8,030 nucleotides of DNA from an uncultured Alphaproteobacteria bacterium (GCA_944391365.1 CALXTH010000005.1:1-8030); one strand, 5' to 3'. Positions 1 to 7,252 are shown, numbered from the stretch's first letter. Numbers and translations are program-made. The notes: generated by a model not told the origin, from the sequence alone.

Positions 1-1448
1 GTATCGATATCCGAGTGCAGATAGCGGACTTTGACCCCGTTGTCATGCAGGTATTCGGTCAGGTCTTCGGCCATTTTTTTTGTCAGGGTGGTGACGAGTA
101 CCCGCTCTCCTTTGGCTGCGGTTTTGCGGCATTCTTCCATCAGGTCGTCAATCTGGTTTTCAACCGGGCGGACGATACAGACCGGATCGGCCAGGCCGGT
201 CGGGCGGATGACCTGTTCGGCAAAGGTGCCGCCGCTTTGTTCCAGCTCCCAATCACCGGGGGTGGCGGAAACGAAGATGCTCTGGCCGCGCATTTTGTTC
301 CATTCTTCAAATTTCAGCGGGCGGTTGTCAACGCAGGAGGGCAGGCGAAAACCATATTGCGCCAGTGTGCTTTTGCGATTGAAGTCACCGCGGAACATGC
401 CGCCGATTTGCGGGACGGAAATGTGGCTTTCATCAACAAAAAGAATCGCATTTGACGGCAGATATTCAAATAACGTGGGTGGCGGATCACCGGCTTTGCG
501 TCCGGTCAGATAGCGTGAATAGTTTTCAATTCCTTTGCAGTGACCGGTGGTTTCAAGCATTTCAAGATCGAAACGGGTTCGCTGTTCAATCCGCTGGGCT
601 TCAAGGAGTTTGTTGTTTTTGGTGAAATCTTCAACCGTTTCGGCCAGTTCTTTGCGAATGCCGACCATGGCCTGAGACAGTGCCGGACGGGGGGTGACAT
701 AGTGGTTGGCCGGGTAAATTGTGATATCATCCAGATCGGCGGTTTTTTTTCCGGTCAGCGAATCGAACTCGGTAATGCTTTCGATTTCATCGCCGAAAAA
801 GGAAAGCCGCCAGCCGCGGTCCTCATAGTGAGCCGGGAAGATGTCAAGTACATCGCCGTTGACCCGGAAGGTGGACCGGACAAAGTTTTGTTGGTTGCGC
901 TCATATTGAAGTTCTGTCAAATGTTTGCAGATTTCTTTGATTTCGATTTCATCGCCGACTTTGAGCGGAATGGTCATGGCGGAATAAGATTCAACGTCTC
1001 CCAAGCCGTAAATACAGGAAACGGAAGCGATGATAATCACATCGTTGTGTTCCAGAATGTCCCGGGTTGCGGCATTGCGCATACGATCAATCTGTTCGTT
1101 CAGGGCAGAGTCTTTTTCTATATAGGTGTCCGTTTTGGGAACGTAAGCTTCCGGTTGGTAATAGTCGTAATAGGAGACGAAATATTCCACATGGTTTTCG
1201 GGGAAAAACTCTTTCATTTCCGAATAAAGCTGAGCGGCCAAAATTTTGTTTGGTGCCATGATCATGGCCGGGCGCTGCATTTGCTCGATAATTTTGGCCA
1301 TGGTAAATGTTTTGCCCGAACCGGTGACGCCGAGCAGAACCTGACTTTTTTGTCCCCGTTCAAGACCTTCACAAAGTTCTCTGATGGCTTCAGGCTGGTC
1401 GCCGGCAGGAGCAAAAGGACTGTTGATTTTGAATCTGTTTTGTTTCAT
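1..1448 (-). CDS. uvrB: UvrABC system protein B (excinuclease ABC subunit B), 3' end cut off by the window
   Basis: UvrB is the damage-verifying, helicase-like subunit of nucleotide excision repair: UvrA loads it on damaged DNA and it recruits UvrC. Reading leftward from ATG at 1448-1446 gives 482 uninterrupted codons to the edge. Family landmarks are in order: an N-terminal segment with GDQPEAI (residues 16-22), Walker A GVTGSGKT (40-47), the aromatic beta-hairpin region beginning YYDYYQPEAYVP (93-104), SVSCIYGLGD, the DESH Walker B box (339-342) followed by the PQIGGM stretch, VSATPG, and YLHSDID (476-482) at the start of the second helicase half. Full-length UvrB is about 660-700 residues, so roughly the last 200, including helicase motifs V-VI and the UvrC-binding tail, lie outside the window. 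No strong ribosome site precedes the ATG; a TTG three codons upstream (1457-1455), preceded by GGAAG, is an alternative start. It lies 48 nt after the TPR gene on the same strand. No LexA-type box was found just upstream. Identity is very secure. Confidence 0.98.
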   Translation of the reverse strand, partial: MKQNRFKINSPFAPAGDQPEAIRELCEGLERGQKSQVLLGVTGSGKTFTMAKIIEQMQRPAMIMAPNKILAAQLYSEMKEFFPENHVEYFVSYYDYYQPEAYVPKTDTYIEKDSALNEQIDRMRNAATRDILEHNDVIIIASVSCIYGLGDVESYSAMTIPLKVGDEIEIKEICKHLTELQYERNQQNFVRSTFRVNGDVLDIFPAHYEDRGWRLSFFGDEIESITEFDSLTGKKTADLDDITIYPANHYVTPRPALSQAMVGIRKELAETVEDFTKNNKLLEAQRIEQRTRFDLEMLETTGHCKGIENYSRYLTGRKAGDPPPTLFEYLPSNAILFVDESHISVPQIGGMFRGDFNRKSTLAQYGFRLPSCVDNRPLKFEEWNKMRGQSIFVSATPGDWELEQSGGTFAEQVIRPTGLADPVCIVRPVENQIDDLMEECRKTAAKGERVLVTTLTKKMAEDLTEYLHDNGVKVRYLHSDID

Positions 1449-1469
1449 GGTTGTCAAATCTGTCAGCTT

Positions 1470-1486
1470 CCGGAGGGTGTCTCCGG
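1470..1486 (-). other. GC-rich hairpin in the gap before uvrB
   Basis: A perfect 6-bp inverted repeat, CCGGAG and CTCCGG, surrounds a 5-nt loop in the 48-nt gap between the TPR gene and uvrB. In the minus-strand transcript it would fold about 20 nt before the uvrB start. No run of U follows the stem (the next bases read AAGCUGACAGAUUUGAC), so it is not a classical intrinsic terminator. It could be a weak attenuator, an mRNA processing or stabilising structure, or something that affects uvrB initiation, where the ribosome site is poor. The structure is seen in the sequence; its role is inferred. Confidence 0.4.
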
Positions 1487-1496
1487 GCGGCTGCTC

Positions 1497-4379
1497 TTAT
1501 TCTTTGATTGTTTCACTCAGGCTGGCATTTTGCAGCGAGCGGGTATAAATTCTGGCAAAATTGCCAAAGGCCGAAATGTCGTTGATGGCCTGGTCAATGT
1601 TGCTTAAATCTATTTTATTCTCGTCAAGTGTTCTCGTCAAGACATTGAATGCGCTGTAATACGGTGTTTCTTTGAAAAATGGTTCAAATGTATTGCGCAA
1701 GCGGACGATGACGGTTTCGCGGCCGGCTTTCTTCAGAGATGTTGCCCAGTCAAGGACGTATTGTATTTGTTCATTGCTCAGCGGTTTTCCCGGTTCCGGT
1801 TTTTCTATCAGGTATTTGACGGTGTCGGCGGCTTCGCCCCATTGACCGTTGTTCCAGAAGATTTCGCTTTTCATCAGGAGGCCGTTTTTGCTGTAATCTT
1901 CAGCCAGCAGATCAAGCGCTTCCTGTGATTTGCCTATGCCTGAGAGAGCCTTGGCGCGAATGATGCGGCGGTGGGCAATCAGGGTCGGCGTCAGCTGGTC
2001 GCTTTCCGTTTGATCCAAAACCTCAAGCGCCTGAGAGGGATTGTTTTGAAACAGGTTGATTAAGGCTATGCGGGTTCCGATGGCGGCTTTTTCCAACGGT
2101 GTGAGGCGGCCGTTTTTCAACTGGCTGTTCAGCAGGTACAGGGCGCGGTCGAGCAAATCAACAGCAACCAGACGATCTGCCAGCTTTTGTACGATTGCAT
2201 TATAGTGGACGCTCATCGGTGCCAGCCATTCGTAGTCTTTGTAGAGAGCCAGAGATTTGACGGCCGGCAGGTTGTCGTCATAGTTGTTGAGGTAAATGTC
2301 TTCAAATATTTTTACCATGCGGCGGTTGATGCCGTCGTGTGCTTTTTCTCCGGCGATGTTTTTCAATTCCTGAAGTGTTTCGAGGGCTTCATAGTAGTTT
2401 TTGTTTTCAACATAAAGTTCAGCCAACAGGTTTAATATGTTGATTTTGAAATTTTTTTCTGCCCAGGCAAAACGCAGCATTTCATATTCGGCAATGGCTT
2501 TTTCGGGACTGATGGTCCGGGTGCGGCGTTGCAGGTTGACAATGTTGCGGCGGGCCAAAGCCGAATATTTGGCGGAGGTCATCTCGGCCGTGTTGCGGTA
2601 TTCACGGATGGCGTTCAGCGGATAGCCGAGAATCTCAAGTTTTTTTGCCGTATAGTAGCTGAGCAGGGCGTCTTTGTTGGTGTCGTTTGAGGAGGCGCGG
2701 ATGGTATCGATATTGTTCTGAATGGCGAGGTCATCCTGTGCTTTGATGGCGGATTTGATGCTGGTCAGAGCAATGCGCCGGCGTATTTCTTCCGGGTAGT
2801 CACGAATCTGCGGCAGGTTGGCGATGAGAATCGCATTGTCTTCGGCTTTGGGCTGCATCTCCGCAGAGACAAGGCTACGCCAGAACAACGCTTCGTTTGA
2901 GGAGACCAGCTGGCCGAAGGAGAGGTCTTCAATGGCTTCGGGATAACGGCGGCTTAAATAATTGGCGACGCCTCTCAGCATGTGAAACCGTTCATCGGCG
3001 GCTTCGGGGGCTTTGGCTTTTTCAAGTCTATTGAGGATGCCCAGTGCGTTGGTGCCCAATCCCTGGCTGATATAATATTCGGCCAAAGCCAGTTCTGTTC
3101 TGTTCCGGTTTTCTTTCGCTGCGTTAACGATATCTTCTTTCAGCCGGGCGACGGCTTCGTTGAAGGTCAAGCGGAGTGTTTCCTGAGGCAGAATTGAGAA
3201 GAGGAGTTTATCGTTGCTTAATTGCTGGTTGAGGAGGCTTTGGCGTTTGAGGGCCTCAATGTCGTCGGAAATGTTTAAACCGCTTTTGTCCCGGCGGATT
3301 GTGATGCCGGTATTGCCACGGTTGATGATTATGTCATCGGCGTTATAGAGGACGGCCAGGCCGGAAATGGTGTTATGGAGGGTGATGTCGGGGTAGTGGT
3401 AGGTGTTTTTGAACCCATGGTTGAGTTCACCGGTCGGGATAATGCTCATGACATCGCCGACTTCAGGGTCAAAAATTGAGATGACATTTCCGGCCGAAGG
3501 GGTTGGAATGAACATATAGGCGTGGTTGTTGCTGTCGTATTGGGTGAAAACGGGGGTGTCTTTCGTTTCAGCCAGTTTTCTGCCGGTGGAAAGGTCTATA
3601 ATCCAGAGCAGACCTTCCTGACGGAGGCCGACGTTGACGTCTTTTTCGGGAATCATCCGGATGATGGCGGCTTGTCCATTCGGAATCTGGACAATATCTT
3701 TGGCCAATGGTGCCGCGTTCTTTCGGAGCTCTTCAATATCAAAGCTCTGGTTGCGGTCGAAAACAATCCAAAGATATTGGTTGCGGCGGAAAACGGCAAT
3801 GTTTACCGGCATGTTCCAGGAAAAGCTCAAGCTGCGGATTTGTTGCGGGCGGGGGGCGGCGTCCCGTGCGGCCAGGCGGATGTTTTTATAAACAGTATTG
3901 CTGGCGCTGTGGGTGTCTGTTGCGGGAAGCGTCCGGGGTTCGGGAGCCGGGATTTCTTCATCTTCTCCCAAATCAAGGATTATTCGGTTGTTTTGTTCAA
4001 AACTTTGCAACAGATTTTGCGGGAAGGAGAGCACATAGCGGTCGGGTGCACTGTGTTTGAAACTGATTTCTCCGGCTTTGGGGTATTTATGCAGCGTAGA
4101 GCTTTCCAGCCGGCAGGGGGCGCTAAAAACGAGATCGGTCCGGCCGGCGCTGCGTTTGATTTGGTAGGGGGGAATTTCCGTAAATTCCAGAATAAAACGA
4201 GCCGCGTTTTTCAGCTGTTTGAATTTGAGCGAGCCGGTTTGCTGCGGCCGGGCTTCAGTTATGGCCGGCGGCGAAAGTTCTGCCGCTGCGGCCGGATGTT
4301 CCGGAGGCAGGAAAAACATGCCCAGCAGAATCAAACCGCAGAAGCTTTTTAACGATATGTGCCCGGATTTTCCTGTCAA
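1497..4379 (-). CDS. Large exported tetratricopeptide-repeat protein of the flagellar gene cluster (960 aa)
   Basis: The start is TTG at 4379-4377, preceded by GAGGA (4390-4386) with a 6-nt spacer. The start overlaps the motE stop as TTGA, so coupling with motE is likely. Residues about 10-36 look like a signal peptide: a hydrophobic core (FCGLILLGMFFLP) followed by an Ala-rich stretch, PAAAAE, that suits signal peptidase I. The cysteine is inside the core and not in a convincing lipobox. Residues about 40-370 are rich in beta-like alternating segments, with some resemblance to AMIN-type or propeller-like exported modules (for example LWIVFDR, LLWIIDLSTGRK). From about 400 to the end the protein is almost entirely helical with repeated TPR-like signatures (ALAEYYISQGLGTNALGIL, EALETLQEL, AQALDLL-like units). 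The role is unproven. The position after motE suggests a periplasmic motility accessory, comparable to MotC, though at 960 residues it is much longer than rhizobial MotC (about 430). TPR assignment is good; the motility role is inferred. Confidence 0.8.
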   Translation of the reverse strand: MTGKSGHISLKSFCGLILLGMFFLPPEHPAAAAELSPPAITEARPQQTGSLKFKQLKNAARFILEFTEIPPYQIKRSAGRTDLVFSAPCRLESSTLHKYPKAGEISFKHSAPDRYVLSFPQNLLQSFEQNNRIILDLGEDEEIPAPEPRTLPATDTHSASNTVYKNIRLAARDAAPRPQQIRSLSFSWNMPVNIAVFRRNQYLWIVFDRNQSFDIEELRKNAAPLAKDIVQIPNGQAAIIRMIPEKDVNVGLRQEGLLWIIDLSTGRKLAETKDTPVFTQYDSNNHAYMFIPTPSAGNVISIFDPEVGDVMSIIPTGELNHGFKNTYHYPDITLHNTISGLAVLYNADDIIINRGNTGITIRRDKSGLNISDDIEALKRQSLLNQQLSNDKLLFSILPQETLRLTFNEAVARLKEDIVNAAKENRNRTELALAEYYISQGLGTNALGILNRLEKAKAPEAADERFHMLRGVANYLSRRYPEAIEDLSFGQLVSSNEALFWRSLVSAEMQPKAEDNAILIANLPQIRDYPEEIRRRIALTSIKSAIKAQDDLAIQNNIDTIRASSNDTNKDALLSYYTAKKLEILGYPLNAIREYRNTAEMTSAKYSALARRNIVNLQRRTRTISPEKAIAEYEMLRFAWAEKNFKINILNLLAELYVENKNYYEALETLQELKNIAGEKAHDGINRRMVKIFEDIYLNNYDDNLPAVKSLALYKDYEWLAPMSVHYNAIVQKLADRLVAVDLLDRALYLLNSQLKNGRLTPLEKAAIGTRIALINLFQNNPSQALEVLDQTESDQLTPTLIAHRRIIRAKALSGIGKSQEALDLLAEDYSKNGLLMKSEIFWNNGQWGEAADTVKYLIEKPEPGKPLSNEQIQYVLDWATSLKKAGRETVIVRLRNTFEPFFKETPYYSAFNVLTRTLDENKIDLSNIDQAINDISAFGNFARIYTRSLQNASLSETIKE

Positions 4380-5032
4380 TTTTTATCCTCTTGACCGGTG
4401 ATGCTGTTGCCGATTAATGCATCGGTGATGGCTTTGGCTTTGGTGGCGTCCATTTGGGAGAGAATGGCCGAGGAGGCCGAGGGTTTCATTTCCCGGACGA
4501 GTGCGGTGCTGACTTCTATGTCCAGCGTATTCAGAATGCGGGCAGCGTCGCGCGGTTTCATGCTGGCGTAGAGTTTGACCAGAGAATTCAGCCGTTCTTT
4601 TTCTTTGGCGGAATATTCCTGCATTAATGACCGCAGTTTTTTTTCATAAGCTTGGAGTTGGGCCAGCTTTTTGTTGATTTCTTCTTCGGTGACTTTCAGC
4701 TGGACCACTTTTTTGTCGATTTCTTTGCTGCGGAGGTCCAAAGCTTCGCGGCGTTCGGCCAGTTCCTGCAGAATGGCGATTTCCGACTGGGTGAAGGTGG
4801 TTCCGGCCGGAGCTGTTGCCGCATTGGTGATGTCGGAGCGCTCCAGAATCTGGCTGAGCTGGCTGGTTTCTTCAGAGGGGTGGTCTTCGGCCATGGCCGG
4901 TGCAGCAAAACCGATGTCAGCCCGGGAGGCGTTTTTGAGTCCATCGCAGACGTCATTGATGCGCAGAGACAGAGTCAGAACGGCCATAAAGATAAAGACA
5001 GGCAGCAAACGAAATTTGAATTTGGCGGGCAT
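4376..5032 (-). CDS. motE: MotE-type flagellar protein with MgtE N-terminal-like domain (218 aa)
   Basis: A basic N-terminus and a hydrophobic segment at about residues 9-23 form a membrane anchor or signal sequence; a second possible cleavage region is APAMAED (44-50). A low-complexity linker is followed by a long charged coiled coil (about 84-148) and a compact helical domain (about 149-210) with LVKLYASMKPRDAARILNTLD, the pattern of the MgtE N-terminal domain found in MotE and in FliG-like proteins. In Sinorhizobium meliloti, MotE is a periplasmic chaperone for the motility protein MotC. Many alphaproteobacteria carry such a gene next to fliM. ATG at 5032 follows AAGGA (5043-5039) with a 6-nt spacer, and that ribosome site overlaps the stop codon of the preceding gene. 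Family membership is confident; whether it acts as a chaperone or as a structural motor part here is not known. Confidence 0.85.
   Translation of the reverse strand: MPAKFKFRLLPVFIFMAVLTLSLRINDVCDGLKNASRADIGFAAPAMAEDHPSEETSQLSQILERSDITNAATAPAGTTFTQSEIAILQELAERREALDLRSKEIDKKVVQLKVTEEEINKKLAQLQAYEKKLRSLMQEYSAKEKERLNSLVKLYASMKPRDAARILNTLDIEVSTALVREMKPSASSAILSQMDATKAKAITDALIGNSITGQEDKN
4386..4390 (-). promoter_or_regulatory. Ribosome binding site supporting the TTG start of the TPR gene
   Basis: GAGGA on the minus strand lies 6 nt before the TTG at 4379-4377 and inside the last codons of motE. It decides the start, because no ATG in a suitable place precedes the signal peptide. Re-initiation after the motE stop is the probable mode of translation. 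Confidence 0.65.
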
Positions 5033-5041
5033 GGCATATCC

Positions 5042-5494
5042 TTATTTAATGGCGCGCAGGGCTTTTAAGAGTTCAAGTTCGGCCTCGGAACGTCCGGTGT
5101 TTGTCTGTTCAGGGGCGGTCTGGGTTTTGTTTTTATCCTGAGGTGCGGTTTTGATGTTGTCCTGCACCTGGCGGCTGTTATGGATGACGTTTTCGAGCCG
5201 GTCAGCCAGATTGTCCGCCCGCTCATTGATGAACAGCAGATCATCTTTGAGCAGTTTGGCATTGTCGACGACTTCTTTGAGTTCACCCGAAGTCGACTCG
5301 GTTGCTGTTTTTAATTTCGGGATGGAATGTTCGGCTTTGATGGTTGCTTCGTTCAAGGACTGAATCAATTTGGCCAGAGAATTCTGGTTTTGACGCAAAA
5401 TGCTGAGGTTTTTGTTTAAACGGTACGCGTAGATAATGGTCGGAATCAGTAATCCGATGATTATCAGGTTTATCAGCAGTTCCAAACTACCCAT
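5042..5494 (-). CDS. DUF6468-like single-span membrane coiled-coil protein of the flagellar cluster (150 aa)
   Basis: Residues about 6-24 form one transmembrane helix (LLINLIIIGLLIPTIIYAY) directly followed by RLNKNL. A long amphipathic helical region of about 27-110 has heptad-like spacing and many charged residues, and a low-complexity Gln/Thr/Lys linker leads to a short C-terminal helix, ELELLKALRAIK. This is the layout I recall for the alphaproteobacterial DUF6468 family, normally encoded between fliM and motE. Its biochemical role is unknown as far as I know. The start codon lies inside the end of fliM: the 8 nt ATGGGTAG are shared. The nearest purine-rich stretch (AAGGAAAGG) is about 12 nt upstream, too far to be ideal, which fits coupled translation from fliM. 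The orientation suggests a short cytoplasmic or periplasmic tail, but topology cannot be settled by eye. Confidence 0.75.
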   Translation of the reverse strand: MGSLELLINLIIIGLLIPTIIYAYRLNKNLSILRQNQNSLAKLIQSLNEATIKAEHSIPKLKTATESTSGELKEVVDNAKLLKDDLLFINERADNLADRLENVIHNSRQVQDNIKTAPQDKNKTQTAPEQTNTGRSEAELELLKALRAIK

Positions 5495-6584
5495 TTTTCT
5501 TTTCTGCCTTTCCTTTTATTTTAATGACAACTTTGTCTGATTTGCGTCCCATGGTGCCGGTCAGCAGCGGGACGTCGCCGCAAATCAGGGAGATGTCGGC
5601 ATTTTTATTCATATCCAGGTCCAGAAATGAGCCTTTTTTCCATTTGGCGATGGTGCCGAGGTCAACAAATAATTCTTTTAAGCAGGCCTGAATTTCGATT
5701 TCCGTATCCCAGAGTTCTTCGACCAGGTGGTTTTCCCAGATGGTGTCGCGGCCGTAGCGTTCGCCCATGAACATTTGAAGTAATAGGTCGCGAATCGGTT
5801 CAAGCGTGGCATAAGGCAACAGCAGGTCGAGTTTGCCGCCTCGGTCCTCCATGTCTATCCGCAGATGGGCGACGATGACCGCGTTGGACATGCGGGCAAT
5901 GGCCGCGAAGCGGGGATTGGTTTCCGTGCGCTCATAAGAAAAGTTTATGCTGGTGATGGGGTCAAAGGCGGTGGATAAATCCGAGAGAATCAGTTCTATC
6001 ATGTCTTTGACCAGATTGAGTTCAATCGTGGTATAAGGGCGTCCTTCAATGCGCATGGCTGCTGTGCCGCGGCGTCCGCCGAGCAGGACATCAACGGTTG
6101 AATAGACCAGAGACGAATCGACGGAGATCAGGCCGTAGTTGTCCCATTCTTCAGCCCGGAAAACGGACAGAAGGGTCGGTAAGGTCAACGAATCGATGTA
6201 TTCGCCGAAACGCATGGATTCAACGCTTTCAAGCGAGACTTCAACGTTGTCCTGAGTGAAGTTGCGGAGCGAGGTGGCCATCATGCGAATCAGACGATCA
6301 AAAACGACATCAAGCATTGGCAGGCGCTCGTATGAGACCATGCCCGAGTTCAGAATGGCTTTTACGCCGGAAGCGTTATCTTCCGTGTGCGGGGTGTTGT
6401 CCGGAGTCGAAAAACCGAAGAGAGAGTCAATCTCTTCCTGATTCAGGATTTTTGAGGATCCTTCAGCTTCAGGGGCGGCGTTTTTTTCGTCTTTGACCTG
6501 AATCATGTCGGTCCAGTCTCCGGCGGCTGCCGTTCCGGTCTGGTCGGGGGCTGCCGGATTTGATGTTTTGTTTTCTTCTGCCAC
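5487..6584 (-). CDS. fliM: Flagellar motor switch protein FliM (365 aa)
   Basis: FliM forms the C-ring with FliG and FliN and binds phosphorylated CheY to reverse or brake the motor. The EIDSLF motif, equivalent to the CheY-binding N-terminal peptide, is at residues 51-56. It is pushed inward by an Ala/Pro/acidic extension of about 45 residues that contains a DWTDMI element (23-28). The middle CheC-like domain (about 75-270) includes SYERLPMLDVVFDRL, the EEWDNYGL stretch and the GGRRG loop (169-173), which corresponds to the GGxG FliG-binding motif. The C-terminal SpoA domain (about 285-360) ends in GTMGRKSDKVVIKI. Length is slightly above the enterobacterial protein (334) because of the extension. 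The start is GTG at 6584, preceded by AAGGA (6596-6592) with a 7-nt spacer and 20 nt after fliL. No missing core residue was noticed. Confidence 0.97.
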   Translation of the reverse strand: MAEENKTSNPAAPDQTGTAAAGDWTDMIQVKDEKNAAPEAEGSSKILNQEEIDSLFGFSTPDNTPHTEDNASGVKAILNSGMVSYERLPMLDVVFDRLIRMMATSLRNFTQDNVEVSLESVESMRFGEYIDSLTLPTLLSVFRAEEWDNYGLISVDSSLVYSTVDVLLGGRRGTAAMRIEGRPYTTIELNLVKDMIELILSDLSTAFDPITSINFSYERTETNPRFAAIARMSNAVIVAHLRIDMEDRGGKLDLLLPYATLEPIRDLLLQMFMGERYGRDTIWENHLVEELWDTEIEIQACLKELFVDLGTIAKWKKGSFLDLDMNKNADISLICGDVPLLTGTMGRKSDKVVIKIKGKAEKKNG

Positions 6585-6591
6585 GGTCGTA

Positions 6592-6596
6592 TCCTT
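6592..6596 (-). promoter_or_regulatory. Ribosome binding site supporting the GTG start of fliM
   Basis: AAGGA on the minus strand lies 7 nt before GTG at 6584-6582, in the 20-nt gap after the fliL stop. This good match supports the non-ATG start; the first internal ATG (Met27) would remove the DWTDM element. Confidence 0.7.
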
Positions 6597-6604
6597 AAAA
6601 CTTT

Positions 6605-7144
6605 TTAATTGCTGCTCCTGATTTCAAGTGTTTTGATGCTGATGTTATTGATTTTTACGGGTTTGGTTACCAGATTTATCCGGTAGAGGAGATCTTCTTT
6701 CAGCCAGTAGAGCCCCTGTGTGGTTTGAATTTCTTCAGGGTAGATTTCTATCAGGTGAGAGGTTACAATATCATTAATGCGGGGAATGAAGGCTTCAAGC
6801 ACATGGATTTTTTCTTCCTGAAGATTGGGAATCTCAAGGCTGAGTTTGATCCGGGCATATTGTTTGTTCTGGTCATGACTATTGAGCATGACCTCAATTT
6901 CGGGGAGGTCATAAAGAATAAGCCGGGCGTCTTTGCTTTCAGCGGTTTCGTCGGCGGTGTCGATGACCTGATAATTTTTCTGGCGGTCTTTGTCTTTGGC
7001 CGTGAAAACGGTGTAAAAGCTGACCAGCAGCCCGATGGCAATGACAATCGGCAGGATAATCAGCAGCATTTTTTTGCGTGTTGCCTGCGGCGGTGAGGGC
7101 TCAAATTCATCCTCGTCGTCGTCAGTGTCTTTAAAATCAATCAT
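6605..7144 (-). CDS. fliL: Flagellar basal-body-associated protein FliL (179 aa)
   Basis: FliL is an inner-membrane protein that surrounds or supports the MotAB stator units. This one has an acidic cytoplasmic N-terminus (residues 1-22, with a DTDDDEDEFE stretch), a basic stop RKK, one transmembrane helix (about 26-47) and a periplasmic stomatin-like FliL domain. Family-typical segments include YARIKLSLEI, IPRINDIVTSHL and WLKEDLLYRINLV near the end. Length fits alphaproteobacterial FliL. I chose ATG at 7144: GGGGAA lies 4 nt upstream. A longer reading from TTG at 7156 would add four residues but would place the ribosome site inside the gene. It is first in the operon, 20 nt before fliM. Confidence 0.95.
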   Translation of the reverse strand: MIDFKDTDDDEDEFEPSPPQATRKKMLLIILPIVIAIGLLVSFYTVFTAKDKDRQKNYQVIDTADETAESKDARLILYDLPEIEVMLNSHDQNKQYARIKLSLEIPNLQEEKIHVLEAFIPRINDIVTSHLIEIYPEEIQTTQGLYWLKEDLLYRINLVTKPVKINNISIKTLEIRSSN

Positions 7145-7148
7145 TTTA

Positions 7149-7154
7149 TTCCCC
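7149..7154 (-). promoter_or_regulatory. Ribosome binding site that sets the fliL start at 7144
   Basis: GGGGAA on the minus strand, 4 nt before ATG (7144-7142). Its position downstream of the in-frame TTG at 7156 argues against that longer start. Confidence 0.65.
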
Positions 7155-7252
7155 AATCAATGATATCTTTTTGCCTAATCTACAATAAGCTTACGGTTAA
7201 GGAAACAAGAAAAGCTGACTTATTAAACAAAAAAAATGGTTTTTAACTTTTA

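Noticed and set aside
540..1607. Plus-strand open frame of 355 codons
   Set aside because: It is antisense to uvrB, whose protein motifs are unmistakable. Its translation shows no recognisable domain and its composition is that of a reverse-frame shadow; it also runs into the end of the TPR gene.
1449..1700. LexA (SOS) operator upstream of uvrB
   Set aside because: I looked for GTTC-N7-GTTC or GAAC-N7-GAAC. The nearest candidate (GAAC-N9-GAAT within the 1618-1641 repeat) has the wrong spacing and an imperfect second half.
3522..4352. Plus-strand open frame of 276 codons
   Set aside because: Antisense to the signal peptide and N-terminal region of the TPR protein. The minus-strand gene has a good ribosome site and operon context; the plus-strand frame has neither.
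7145..7156. Longer fliL start at TTG 7156
   Set aside because: The GGGGAA ribosome site would fall inside the gene, directly after the TTG; ATG at 7144 has this site at a suitable distance.
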